From Rotaria macrura (Eukaryota > Rotifera > Eurotatoria > Philodinida > Philodinidae): DNA of 64,000 nucleotides. The notes beneath the pieces were generated by a model. That model was not told where the DNA came from. It did no database searches and saw nothing but the letters and a program-made list of their open reading frames with translations. Location: assembly GCA_900239685.1 (NCBI GenBank), contig OENT01000391.1, positions 1-64,000 of the forward strand, written 5' to 3'. The translations under genes and the position numbers were made by a program. Positions 30,501-43,178 of the stretch are shown here, one piece after another. Position 1 is the first letter of the stretch, and each line of letters begins with the position of its first letter.

Positions 30501-33500
30501 TTGTTCTTGTTTTTTTTGTGATGATTACACTTGATCTACTCGTGATCGATGTTGATGTTTATGCTTGTAGAAACATAGAATTCGATAGAAAGCTTCGCGA
30601 AATTTAACATGAAGAAATGAATAAAGCAATGGATTGATTGTTGAATTCAACCATAATAACCAAAACGATATTTCGTATATCATCGACGGTATACATGCAT
30701 CTTCATATTTGCATAAGGCACGTATAAGTGTCAGTAATGTATACGGACACCAACATATGACAAAAGCGAAAACAAGTATAAATAGACTCTTTGCTGCTTT
30801 ACGATCTCGTGCTAATGATTTGGTTTTCGCATAGTTTATTGGAGAATTTCTTTTTTGATCTTTTTCTCTTGTTTTATCATTTAATTTCTTATGATAACCA
30901 TTCGCTTTTAATCGCATCATATTAGTACGTATAACGCCATGTGAACGTTGCCGTATATTTAAATAGACCAGAAGATTAAGTGTAGTTAAACTAAAAAATG
31001 GCACGAAGAATTCCACGAATGCTGTTGTCACTAGATATGGAAAATTTTTTGCAAATGGTGGACCACACGTTCGATATTGATATGGTTCACTATTCGGCAG
31101 CCAATCCCATAATATAATGGCCGGACCTATGTTTCATATTTAAATATCATTCATAGAAAATTTTGAATAAATAGATAACTTCCAGTCGAAATAGAATTTG
31201 TAATGCATCTCTTGATAATATGAAGAAAAAAAACTAATCATCGAAGTAAGTCATGAAATTTTCTATATATTTCCCGAAATTTGACTTGGTTTCTAATATG
31301 TAATTCCAGGAGGATGAACATAAACCCAATGAATAAACACATAGAAAATGATTGACACGGTTAAAAGAATACGAGAGTATAATCGCCTTATACATCGATT
31401 CAGACTATTCATCACAATTATCAAGTCTATAATCTGAATCTGAGACAGTTAGAATTGAAATAAATAATATTAGAATAAGATTTTTCACAAAGATTTAAGC
31501 ATCAACATTTTCATGACACTATCACGTAGTGCTCTTTTTCTCTCTTTTTTTCAATTATATTCGTTTCACATATCATCATGGTGGATTACCATAAAGAATT
31601 AGTTGTCTGGCTGAATTGCAATTCAGTCATTAAAAAGTTGCATGCTATGAATTATCATATATTATATTTCATGAGATCTTTACAGATAAAATGTGTCAAT
31701 ATTCTCTAGAGAAGTAGCGAAAATAATTGAAAAGAACGAGTCATTTTTCACTCGATCGCACAATTACTTCATCCGAAAGAGTTCCATGGTTTTTCAGGAT
31801 ATCCAATTATGTTCCAAAAATATAAACACTCACTTTTCATCATGTCTACATGAAAAGTGTTCGAAGTATTTCTATTTTTCTTTCAAACAAAAATTTTATT
31901 GAGCGATGTAGAGACGAATGATACTCTTGGAAATACTTAGAAATAATTTATTCATACCGTAATTAAGCATAGCAATAATCCATGTACCGAAAACAAATTT
32001 TAATGCACGTGGTATAGATGAATTTGACAAATAGCTTAATCCTCTCGATACCATTCGATAACGATCATAGGAAATAACAACAATACACAATGTTGATGCT
32101 GAACCAACAACATAATCAAATACGAGCCATAGTTTACATAGATGATAGCCAAGATGCCATTCACCGAATATAAATTTGTGAGCATATAGTGGAATACTGA
32201 AAATTAACAAACAAACAGGCAAATACTATGTTGAATATTCAAATGAAAAATATTTGAGATGAAAAATGAATAAAAGAAGAACAAGGTTGAATTGCCCTAG
32301 GCAACATTTTTCTCCATAACATGAATTGTGACGTTATATTAAAGCATCATTAAAATATAAAAGAGTAATTAGAAAGACAATCAAGTAACAATATAGTTTG
32401 GTTTTTTTTTATCTAACTGGAAACTCAAATATAATTAGGACTGTGGGTGTATCTTGATGATTAGTTATATAATAACAGTATGTTAAAATTCGTGGACCCT
32501 TCATTTATACTGACAGGTCCATTCTATTTCTAACGATACGGTCTGCATGCCTTTTGACAGTTGATATTATTTTCATTGACATGCGAAACAAAAAAATTAC
32601 ACATCCCATGAATTTATATTATTGTACGTACCATATAAGACCGATTAGTAGATCAGCAATTGATAGATTAAGAATAAAATAATTTGAATAAGTGCGTATT
32701 GTGGGTTCACGTATAAATGCGATGATAACTAATGAATTACCTGTTACAGTCATACATGACATGAGTGAGACTAAAAATATTAGCATTGATTTTGTGAGAT
32801 CTGTCGATGCGATATTCTCTGATAAAGAATCATTTTTTAATAAACTTGAATTTTGTATTGTAGCAGTTGCAACAGTCGATAATAAATGAAACGACTGTTG
32901 AATGTTATTCAATGTCACATTACTAATAAAATTAGGAGTTAAGATATGACGGTGCTCCGAAGGAATATCAAAATGAACATAATTTAATGAAGTAGTCCAT
33001 GTTGGATGCATTATAGAGCATATCGACTTGTAAGCATTACAAAGAAAAGGATATATTATCTAAAAAAATGGATAGCTGTGTGTTCGTATGTAAGAACGAA
33101 AGTCAACTCTCAATTTAGGTTCTAGGTAGTTTCAGGATGAATATAGAACGTTTATGAATAATATTTGAGTATACAGGAAGACGATAATGATTTTCTTTCT
33201 CTGCTTCGTTTGAATATTTCTCTACTAACGAAGAAGATGTGTAGACAATGAAAATGATGAGAGTGAAATATTATCGTTGCACAAGAAGAACGATTAAAAA
33301 CAGGAAAGAAGTGTGACTTGCGTGCCTATTCATCATTTGCTATTATCACAAATAACAGAAGACACTATACATATTCATGTAGCGCATATGTAACTATGTA
33401 AAAGATCGGCAAACATCTGAAGTAGTGCTAGAATCGTAAAGATAAGTTTGTTTTTCTTTTTACGAGAATGAATCTTTTGTTGAGGAAATATATGATTGTG

Positions 33501-36500
33501 AATATTTCTATTCAGTTATATTATTGAATCAAAACTATGAATTGATTCATCACGCTCCCATTACAAAGTATAATCCAGAAATAAAAATAGCCTACAGAAA
33601 AAATCCTGTCTTAGCTTGGAATAAATGACTCATTTGAAATTTTATTTCTTCTAATGAAATAAAAGGCTTTTAAAAAAGAAAGAAAAATATTTTTCTGGGA
33701 AAAAGAAAATTTTCATTGATTTTTATTTTTAGCTCATTCCTTTTATCAACGTAACTATTTGACTCGAATATTTCTATTTATAAGAAATCTTACATACACA
33801 GACGACTTGTATTTAAAAAAGGATAAAGAATGTTTCAATGATGAGTAAAGTATCATTTAGACAAGAATCGGCATCATTAGTTCAATAGCAATAAAAGCAT
33901 GAGTAGTGTGCAATAGATCATTGCTGTCTTCTTATGGTTGTTATTTCTATAAATATATCATCGCTATTTCACTTGAGTGAATTGTTGTCAATAGAGTAAA
34001 TCTTCAAAAGTATTTCGCACTTTTTACTTATTTCAAAAACATAAACGAAATCACTCTTACTGAACTTGTTAGTTTTCGAAATGAACTTTTATTTAGACTC
34101 TCAAAAAATGGATAGCAAGTAAATTACAGACAACATAGAATGTATTCTAATACAGTATCTTAAGTGAGGCTGTATCTACTTCGAAATCGTTTACTTCAAA
34201 ACTTAGTAAAAGTGTTTATGAATGAATCATTAGATAAACGATTTTTAATCTATATTTCTCTTGAGTAGCGAATCTTTTGAGGCAGCGAAAATAGATTTGT
34301 TTGGAAGCATTAAGAAAATCTAGTTTCAAGTTTTCTTTACATCTACAACACGTTCGAAGATCAGTACTTTGATATTTAAAGGAATTATGTAAAATATATC
34401 TTTTCAATGTTATAATCAGCATAGATCTTATTGGTTTCACATCTATTTAGAGACATAATGCTTTCATATATCTAGATTTATCTTAGAAATAAGGAAATAA
34501 AAACGATGAATGAATCACTAATACATTAGTCCGGTGGTATAGATATTGATCAATGATTCTCACAAGATTCATATCAAAGAAAGGATGAACGTGTCAGGCA
34601 TGTAAAATCGACAATATTTTTCTGTCTATTGTTATTAATTAATAATTTTGATAGGGATATGAAAAAAAAATGAAGAAACAAAGAGATTGTCTTTCCTAGA
34701 GCAAGAGTTGGCAAAAAGAAGCAACAACTAACTACAAAGTTTTCATCAAAGCTGAAGCAGTAGAACGGTTATGCAACACAACAGACAAAGGCCTATGTTT
34801 ATTTTTCCACTAGATCTTTTAGGTGCTTTTCAGAGGCAAACATATATTCCCTTTGTATATATATATATATATGCCATACGATTCTCCAATAATAAAAAGG
34901 TTAATTTAGCATTCAATGTGAAAAGCTCTTGTGTATCAAGCAGTCCATGAAACAATCAAACAAATGACATCCGTCATATTGTTGCGTCAATAGAAGGAAG
35001 AAAAAAACTCTTCAAATCTATTGTAAAAATAAACATGACTTATTAACTAAAATTCTTCACTCATGTTCGTATCAATCATAAATGAGTAATGTAGAAGATA
35101 TACCTTAGTGCATAGATTGCTCTGATTGGGAAGTTAGTCATATAAAATAATTGAAATATTTACAAACATTATGACGAATGAAAAGAAAGAACGAAAATAG
35201 ATCTAGCAAAACATGAATTCTATTGTAGTCTTCAATCTTATCAATGTGTGTTTATTGATTATTGTTTATCCTACCTTAATATTTAACTGATAATAATTGA
35301 GTACCATATTGAGGTCCTTTATTTTCTCTTTCCTTGTTTTTTTACATAATAAAAAATCTATTCTCTAACCGAAGCAAGTGAGAGTTTTCTAATCAAGTTA
35401 ATGGCTGTAAAAAAGCTTGTGTGGTAACGTATTAATATGATTCTACTGTAGTATATCCGTATCGGAGTTATGCTTCTTTTTAATCGTTCAGTACATAAAA
35501 TAAGGTAAATATCTGTATATATATATAAATATATCGAGAATGAGTAAAGCGTTGTAATCAACATTATTTGTTTTCTATGTGAAGCTGTATAGAGAAATGA
35601 CAAGAAATATGAAATCTATTTTGAAAGAAATTATTTCATTAAAATCCGGCTAGATTATAAATACTTAGTCTGTTTGCATATTTATCCAAGTTTCAAAGAT
35701 AACTCAAAATGGATAGGTATGTCTATCATCATGCTTTATATTCTTAGCAAATGAATAATCCTTAAATATCTTTTTTTTTCGGTCACTAAGCTGCTTTTCA
35801 ACCAGATAAATAAAAATGGACTGCGACATATATATGCTAAAAATAAACTTCAGGCATTAATTACTTCCCAAATTGTTTCTAGCAGACTATCAATGGTTCG
35901 TCATCATTATGTTTGCATTGACGACAGATGAAGTCGAAGTCTCATAGTATTGTTTTGTGTTTTCTTGTTTATTTCAATAGTCAGAGAAGTCTAATGTATG
36001 CATGCACACTAGAGAGTCTAGAGATTTTAAGATCAGATGTAGTATCATTCGTCGACATATTTCAGAGCGACAAAGTAATATATACCTACTATTTCAGAAT
36101 GAAATATTCTGTTCACTGGAAACATACGTGATATGCTCGATCGACTTAAGATAATAAAAAAGAGATTATGCTCATGCTAACGAGAGCAGAGAAAATCTTT
36201 CATGTTTCTTATAAACTATGGCTAAAATCGATAAACAACAGTGACAATGAATAGAATAGCACAAAGGCTAGGTTACTTTCAGTTCACATCTTGAATGTTC
36301 AGTCAAAGATGTTTTGAAGAAAATGTCAGTATTCTGACATGTCCTTTAAAGATGATTCAGACCGACTTATGGAATAATACTTGAAAACTGTTGATCTTCT
36401 CGTTAGATAAAAGTATGGAAAACATATTTGAAAAAACCCAGTGATCTTTCAAAAGTTATCATCATCTAAGCAATTCTAGACCAAAACAAATCGTCAACAA

Positions 36501-37879
36501 TTTTGAAATTGATCGATATTTGGTTTCTTGTAATCAATAGAATGTTTTCTCAATATCGAGAATATTGTAAATTGATTCTATTGATTGTTTTTCCTTCTAG
36601 CTTGAAACACAAATACCACCGATTGTTGAGCGATCTTCGCAACATTGGGTATGGCTCATTGGTATCAGTATTACAGCTGGAGTTATTCTATTAATCATAC
36701 TTGTTGGTGTTCTCTGGTGTGTAAGTATCATTTACAAGATATTGAAAGAAAATAATTACCTGTTCTTTTGTTTGTCTCAATGTTTCACATTTTCTCCTTC
36801 CCGTCGTATATATATATATATATATGTATACGGATATTTCACTAAAAGTTCTTCGCAAAATATTCTTACCATGTATATATATATATATACATACAGATGG
36901 ATTTACGACAGCAGTTGCAGTTGTTATCAAGATGATACTTTTTGTTGCTGCCATCATTAATCTTCCAACTCCCCATATACTTTCATAATAAGCTTACATG
37001 CCAATCTTACTATCTAATTCGATATCTACAGCTTAAAACCAACCATTTTTCATAATAATAATAACCTAGGAGAAAAACAATCTCACTAGTTAAGTAGCAG
37101 ACAATTGATCGTTTGTTCTAATAAGAATTTTAGATTCTATAGAATTGAACTTATCAAGCTATGCTCATATAATATTCGTACTTACATAGAATATTCACAT
37201 GTCAGCCAGACAATTCTCCTTTACAATAGAGCCAATAGACAGAGGAAAGGGAAGTTCTGATTAAGAGCAATAACCATCTGTGTTTTGATTCTTTTTCTCT
37301 TTTTCTCATGCATAAAATTATTAGAACAATGCGAACTCTTAACCCTCTGTCCTTTCGATTGATAAAAGAATTTTTTTTCAGTGCACTTTTTCGTTAATAA
37401 TATTTTTTGAATTTTGAAAACTATTTTTCAAGTGATGAAAAGTAGACGTAAGAACTAAAAAGAAACATGATTTGGTTGACTATCTGCGATACGTTAGTTT
37501 CCATGTAGACAGAGACTAGATGCAATGAAAACTATAAGAAATTCAAGACTATAAATATTTAAAAAAGAACAAAAGATTTTGTTCATCGGTTTATCGTATA
37601 GTTCCATTTTAGTGTGGTTTCTTCAAACGAAATCGTCCACAATATCCAGTAACAGCCCACGATGATTCTCCAGTGCATGAAGATCACTATGATTTATCAC
37701 CAACAAAAAAAGTCGGAACAAATCGTTTACAAAGTAATCTTGATGAAACGTCTAGTGATGATAATGACGATAATGAATTAATGATTCAAAATCCGGTCGA
37801 TAGTCTACCTATCGTTGTACCACAAAATTCATCTCGTTTCATTCAACAACAACAACATAGAACTCAACTTCTCTATTAA
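24535..37879 (+). CDS. Integrin alpha subunit (no I domain), host of a nested GPCR gene
   Basis: Twenty-five exons (3312 nt, 1103 aa): 24535-24686, 24770-24891, 24973-25064, 25149-25296, 25360-25470, 25525-25674, 25732-25776, 25844-26000, 26063-26165, 26225-26327, 26406-26503, 27059-27137, 27229-27274, 27341-27414, 27608-27750, 27807-28057, 28119-28266, 28331-28414, 28479-28561, 29434-29511, 29584-29866, 29927-30184, 30247-30363, 36601-36720, 37613-37879. A signal peptide (MLWLTIIFLSCISSLYS) precedes the FG-GAP beta-propeller (FFGYSLAV, LLVGAPRD, WLGASLAA) with Ca-binding loops DINNDGLDD, DIDNDGYND and DYDNNGYLD. Thigh/calf segments have paired cysteines (DCGSDDVC). One membrane helix (WLIGISITAGVILLIILVGV) is followed by the diagnostic GFFKR cytoplasmic motif. 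No inserted I domain is visible. The 27414/27608 junction and a removable 51-nt stretch near 27939 are uncertain. Ligand class (RGD or laminin) cannot be assigned. The 6.2-kb intron 30364-36600 holds an antisense receptor gene. Confidence 0.93.
26777..26787 (+). repeat. Poly-G tract in integrin intron
   Basis: Eleven consecutive G, unusual in this AT-rich window. It lies inside the intron between exons ending at 26503 and starting at 27059. Confidence 0.85.
30525..33011 (-). CDS. Aminergic GPCR resembling histamine H3/H4 receptors, nested in an integrin intron
   Basis: Three exons: 32632-33011, 31958-32196, 30525-31126 (1221 nt, 406 aa). Seven membrane segments are visible. TM1 holds N1.50 (TVTGNSLVIIAF) and TM2 holds D2.50 (LNLSIADLLIGL). 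TM3 reads CKLWLVFDYVV with the amine-binding D3.32, followed by SYDRYRMVSRGLSY. TM4 ends NYGPAIILWDWL. TM5 (TTAFVEFFVPFFS) keeps the glutamate at 5.46 characteristic of H3/H4, followed by NLLVYLNIRQRS. TM6 is CWCPYTLLTLIRAL and TM7 is WLLWLNSTINPLLYSF. The extracellular N-terminus is long with N-glycosylation sequons, and the third loop is basic and short. Block-by-block similarity to the H3 receptor is stronger than to muscarinic receptors. A Gi-coupled biogenic-amine receptor at the plasma membrane is inferred. Both introns and all exons lie inside the integrin intron 30364-36600 on the opposite strand. The ligand is unproven. Confidence 0.9.
34856..34872. repeat. TA microsatellite upstream of the nested GPCR
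   Basis: Short (TA)n run about 1.9 kb 5' of the GPCR start, within the integrin intron. Confidence 0.85.
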
Positions 37880-38527
37880 ATATAATCATAAAAAATTAAT
37901 GTCGCTTTTTTTTAATTAAATATATATATATATATAATACATATAGATATAAATATTTGTCTGTGTAACTGATCGTTCATAGTTATTATCTATATTTTGA
38001 TGTGAAAATAATGATAATACGTAAAATTAGTTTAGATTTTTTTTTCATATGCTTGTGTCGACATAATGCAATCATCTCTTGTCTATTAATCGTGTACATA
38101 TGCTTGCTTGAAGTTATTGAAAAGAAAAGTGAGATGTATGTGATTGAGACGACAACAAAAACATTTGAGCTGCTGCTTTTTCAACAGCAACTCAACTTGT
38201 ATGCGTCAATATGTTTGGTTGTCACGGATTTTTGAAATGAAATGTTGCTGATGTTTGGTCTACAAGCAATCAAAGGAGTGTGGCCGTTGCATCTCTTCGA
38301 GCGAAGAGGAAAAAAGTAAAAATGTCGCGTGTTAAAAAAGAGTAGAACAAAAAAGAACTTAAGAGAAATAGAAAAAGAATAGAAATCAATGATGGTTACT
38401 GATTCTCTGACATCAATTTTGTCGAAGAGAGCGTTCTCTTTGTTTAACCATTGCATACGTAAGCATTGAAAGAGACCTGCTTTTTTGTTCACATGGAAAT
38501 AATAAAAAAGTATTAAAATTAGAAAAT
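37880..38527. other. Spacer between integrin alpha and tektin-like gene
   Basis: AT-rich 0.65 kb beginning with T runs and a (TA)n at about 37919-37937, likely the integrin 3'UTR. No gene was recognised on either strand. Confidence 0.5.
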
Positions 38528-40518
38528 ATGTCGAATCCAACACGACCAAGTACATCATGTCAAATACAAAGACCTTCATTAACGAATGATGATGATAAAA
38601 TTAATAATCAGAATGGGAAACATTTACTATCACGAAGTCTTACATTTGATAATGAACAAAAAAAGCAACAGCAGCTACAGCAACAACAACAACAACAACA
38701 ACAGCAGCAGCAACAATACTGCAGAATGGTGAGACCAAGTCGCCCATCACCAGTTCTTCTTGAACAATACCCTCAACGTCTAGGTCGCAGTTTACTTAGT
38801 AATGATAATTGGCGACAAGAAACATTGGCTGATGTTCGTATCAATGCTAAAGCTATCGAACAAAGTGATCAAAATATTCTCTTTGGGAAAGGTAAGATTT
38901 TACTGGCAAATGAAAATCCAAAAATCGAATCGAAACTTAACTATAGGCATAGATCCTTTACCACATGTACGTGAAATGCTTAGTGAATTAAGTAACACTG
39001 AAGCCTTTCTTTATGCAAGACAATGTCGTGTTGTCGTGGCTAAATTACGTTTATGTTGGAGTGATATTAATGAAGAAATCAAAACATTATTAAAACATAA
39101 AGAATATACAGAAACAGCTATCGAACATATTCGTAAAGATTTAATTATCAATCAAGAAAGTGTTAAAATAAGAAAAAAACCAAAGCGAGAAGCGGTATTT
39201 TGTGTTTTATTTTCGACAACTTAAAAAAAAATGAATCGCATACTCTTCTACTTAGGAATCTGATGGTGTTGATGATATACTTGCTGCAGAAAAGTATCAT
39301 TTGGTGAATATAAAAAATATTTTGGAACTTAATTGTAAAAATATTGTTGAACAGATGCAGGTAAGAAAAAAATTCGGAAGAAGAAAAACGAAACATGTTT
39401 GTCTAAGTAACAATTACTAATAAAATGTTTTAGAAATTGGATGACATTCGTCATCGTGTTGCTAAACTTGGCAAAGAACGTTCAGTAGTTACAGAACTTA
39501 TATGCCAATGTTTAACACATGCATCGAGAACGTTTGAATTATCTCGTGTTGAAAAGTAACTATAATTAATACCACGAATCATTCGATTAATTTTCATCGA
39601 TTTAGAATAGAGAATTCACTATCACGACGTACACCAATGACAGCACCAGTTCGACCATCATCAGCCCTTGGCTTTCGTCCACCCCGTTCAACAAAAAATA
39701 ATCCAATATCAACAACAATAACTGCATCTAATTCAAATTTGAACAATACAAATGTTACAGCTGAATCGACACTACTCGATGAAAATGGTTTGCCTCTTGT
39801 CGGCCATCTACTTGCTTTTACTCCTGATGTTATACAAGCATTTCAAGAGGCAGCAAAATTAATTGAAGAATCACGTGAAATAAAGAAGCAAGCTATGAAC
39901 CAAATAAAAGATGCTTTTAACGATGCTAAAGCTTATTCATTAACTGTTAATCAAAGTGTTGCCCAAAAACTTGCTGATATCATTACATTAGCAGTAAGAA
40001 AATTCGAGTTGTTTTTTTTTCTCTCTTTGATGCATAGATTGATTTCATCATAGCAACATTTAACAGTATCACTCGGTGAAAATTCGCTCGGTCAAAATCG
40101 AGCACAGCGTTGGTTTGATTTAACAATGAATGCTCAACGATGTAATGCAGGTCCACTGAGTTCATCATTTCTTAAAATACCTGAACGTCTTGATCGTCCT
40201 ATTATTCGTACATTTCAACGTCACCCAGGCAATCAAGTACCTGAAGCTCAAATCACTGCTAAAGTAAATCTGAATGCTTTTCTCGTATGTGTTCAATGGA
40301 ATTCATTTTTCTTCTTATCACTTAAGGCAACTAGTGATCTTCAACAATCGGCTGAAGAAACAAGAAAACAATTAAAAGCATTAAAAATTGTTGGCCAACG
40401 ATTACAAGCTAATCTTGTTGATAAAGAAGTAGCATTGGATGTTGATGCTCATCTGCTTCGGCGACGACGAGAACGATCCGATCATAAATGGAGTGTTACA
40501 AAATATGTACACGTTTGA
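38528..40518 (+). CDS. Tektin-like coiled-coil protein (CCDC105/TEKTL1-like?)
   Basis: Seven exons: 38528-38891, 38947-39194, 39256-39360, 39434-39555, 39606-39993, 40054-40263, 40327-40518 (1629 nt, 542 aa). The N-terminal region is low-complexity and includes a polyglutamine tract. It is followed by charged alpha-helical segments (EAFLYARQCRVVVAKLRLCW, KLDDIRHRVAKLGKERS). A second helical half (VIQAFQEAAKLIEESREIKK) follows a Pro/Ser/Asn linker. The end reads ERLDRPIIRTF, then EETRKQLKALKIVGQRLQAN and DKEVALDVDAHLLRRRRERS. That last block resembles the tektin C-terminal arrangement, where an RP-containing motif is followed by a long heptad segment and a VK-x-LxxD helix. Tektins are filaments of ciliary doublet microtubules. 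A ciliary role is therefore inferred, with moderate confidence; another coiled-coil family is possible. It is convergent with GNPDA, with stops 238 bp apart. Confidence 0.6.
38665..38716 (+). repeat. CAA/CAG tract encoding polyglutamine
   Basis: Imperfect CAR trinucleotide tract within the first exon of the tektin-like gene, encoding about 17 residues that are almost all Gln. Confidence 0.9.
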
Positions 40519-40651
40519 TGAAACAAATTTCAAGTTTTTTTTTTCTTCTTCAAACCCTTTTCCGTCACCGTCTGTTTTATTACTATATTAAAATATTTTT
40601 TTTTCTCTTCTCTGTCACTTTTATTTGTCCTTTTCGAAGACAAGCCAGTTG

Positions 40652-40677
40652 ACTACTACTACTACTACTACTACTAC
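40652..40677. repeat. CTA trinucleotide microsatellite
   Basis: About 26 bp of (ACT)n lies between the convergent tektin-like and GNPDA genes. Confidence 0.9.
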
Positions 40678-40755
40678 AACTACTCCGAACAAAAAACAGA
40701 GCACAAATATTTAGATAAAATATACGAAAAAAAAAATCAAAAGTTTTCTTTTAAT

Positions 40756-43178
40756 TCAATTTTCAGTATGAAATAAAGATGGATGACAATCGTCTTCGAT
40801 TAATTGTGAATGCACAGGCATTAAACCTTTGAAATATCGAACTGTTTTTACTTTCAATTCCATTGTAGCATCTTCATCACAAACACATAAAAATCGTGGA
40901 TGCCTTTGAAATGCCGATACGGTCCACATATGATTAATACCTTCTTCGATCGCCATGTGAAGTGCATAGGCTTTTGCACTGCCAGATATTAGTATTAGTA
41001 CCTTGAACAAAATGCATGATGTAAATGTTGCTAGAAAACTTTGAAGATCGTTAAAAAACAAGTGTCATTGATAAAGGACACCTCTCGTCTCCTCTTCATT
41101 CACCATTAAAGACATGAAAACTAAATTCTTTTTCAACGACTGTTTTTCATCGACATGTATTCGTTGAAGTATCGTCCATTGATCCGAAAAGAAATGCTTG
41201 ATTCTTTTGACAACATTTTAACATGTCAAATAACACTTCTTGAAACACTTCTGAAAAAATAACTCACGTTTTTGTTAAACTATTTCATCTTTACATTCAA
41301 AGGACTTCTAGCTATGTCATTGTCTACATATGATTGTTTTAAGGTTGCACTTCGAAATTGTGTGAGACACATTGTTTGATTTCAGTTTCAACTGTCTACT
41401 TTGAAAGCAATTGCATGTACATTCATTTGATTATAAGCCCGTTGATATCTAATGGCATCTGTTTTCACTTACTTCTATTTCTTATCCATCCTGAAACAAT
41501 CATCAGGGATAAATTTCAAATTAGTCATTGTTTTTCTTCGATAACACACATTTAACATTAGTATGAGCACTCTCAAAAGATCTAGACAACTAACAGATGT
41601 TCAAAGCTTTTGAAACTTGAAATAGATTCGAGTAAAGAATATGAGTTGATAAGAACACTATCTTAAAATGTATCTTGCTTATTTCTTTAGGTGCAATTTC
41701 ATTCAACATAAATTAGTATGTCTTCCTTCCCATGTATAAAAAAATGTCTTCAAAAATCGTGAAATAATCGATTATTTTCCGATTTTTGAAGACATTTTTT
41801 ATTTACATCGATATTGTCTTTTCAACGGAAGTGAATGAATCGATCTGAGCGATTTTCGGACACATTCTAGTTATTGTTTGTGATTGCTAATAGTTTATTT
41901 TATCACGACGAATATTTTATTCTCTCGTTATGGACCACATAACTCGAACAAAGTTTTCCTGCGTAAGAATAGTAAGCATTGTTATGTCTCGTTCGATGAT
42001 TTCTCCTTTTTTTTTTCAACAAAACAAACAAAATATGAGAATTAGTATAGTTGATTTGATCTATTGAAGTTGTAACAACCTTAGAAATGATATCTATCTC
42101 TGCCAAGGACGAAAAACCGATTCATCATTATTCATGGTATAAATCTGATATCGTATAGAGGACAATTCTATGAAGCTTTACAAGCTGGTATCATATTTGC
42201 TGTAGCCTTCAATATGCTTCTATTCTCATGCGTTATTCTTCCAGAAAGTTGGATACAAAAAAAAGACCATTCTGAAGGTTACTCGGCAATAGAAACAAAA
42301 AAAATGAATCTTTCTTCTCTTGTTTGCCTTTTTACCTATTCACAAGACAAAGAAGGGAGTAAAAGCAACTTCTTGGGCATCATTAAATAAATGACTTACT
42401 TCTCGTGCATCCATCACTGTTCCAACGCCAACAGTGAGTGCTGACTTTGGTACTTTCGTTATATCATTATCGAAAAATCGTGCATTGGCAACGATCGTTT
42501 CTTGTGCTAAAGTTTTGACTCGAGTACGAGATACTAAACTAGATCCTAAATGAAAAAGAACGAATAAAATTTTCTTTTCTTTACTGAATAGAAACTAGTT
42601 TTAAACCTGGCTCATTGAATGCAATATGACCATCGGGTCCAATACCACCGACAAACAATTCAATACCACCTGCTTTTTCAATAGCTCGTTCATATTCATG
42701 ACATTCGTCGATAAGATTGTCGGCGTTACCATCGAGAATATGAACATTATTTGGATCAATATCGATATGTTTCAAAAAATTGTTCCACATAAACGAATGA
42801 TAACTTTCAGGATGAGCCTTTTCATAATGAGACAAGAGAAAATCGTATTTTCAATAAGATAAAACACTTTGTTTTTGTTCAATTCATACTCGTGGTAATC
42901 CGACATATTCATCCATGTTAAATGTAACAACATATTTAAATGATAATTCCTTAGCTTTAACAAATTCAATTAATTTCTTATATGTACCCAAAGGTGTACT
43001 ACCTGATAAGAGACAGAATGCAAAAACAAACGATGAAAACTAAAGCATACCAACCTGTTGGTAGACCCAATACAAAGAAGTGATCAGGACCTGGTTGAAA
43101 ATCAATTATACGTTTTTTTATATACCGAGCGCTCCACTCGGCCATTTCACTATAATCTTGTGTTATAACTAAGCGCAT
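40756..43178 (-). CDS. GNPDA: Glucosamine-6-phosphate isomerase/deaminase
   Basis: Five exons: 43055-43178, 42890-43002, 42607-42817, 42400-42545, 40756-41001 (840 nt, 279 aa; human GNPDA1 is 289 aa). The enzyme converts glucosamine-6-phosphate to fructose-6-phosphate and ammonia in the cytosol, linking amino sugars to glycolysis. Motifs seen, in order: [20 protein letters not shown], the phosphate loop [13 protein letters not shown], the catalytic region [38 protein letters not shown] with the active-site histidine, [25 protein letters not shown], and [13 protein letters not shown] with [14 protein letters not shown]. The protein is essentially full length. The ATG is directly preceded by CTATTTTAG. 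Intron 41002-42399 contains a strong hairpin. The 42817 acceptor follows a purine-rich stretch and is the least certain junction. Confidence 0.95.
41739..41800. repeat. 62-bp near-perfect inverted repeat (hairpin)
   Basis: Arms 41739-41759 and 41780-41800 are perfect 21-bp reverse complements. The centre contains a perfect 16-bp palindrome (41762-41777). The two parts are joined by one G/T pair (wobble-compatible as RNA) and one mismatch. It lies within the long GNPDA intron. Confidence 0.95.

Noticed and set aside
31612-31627. 16-bp perfect palindrome CTGAATTGCAATTCAG in the nested GPCR intron
   Set aside because: Short palindromes like this are expected a few times in 64 kb of AT-rich DNA, and there is no further structure.
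31828-31862. Small hairpin with about 10-bp arms (CACTTTTCAT / ATGAAAAGTG)
   Set aside because: The stem is short and isolated, and there is no sign that it is part of a repeat or RNA gene.
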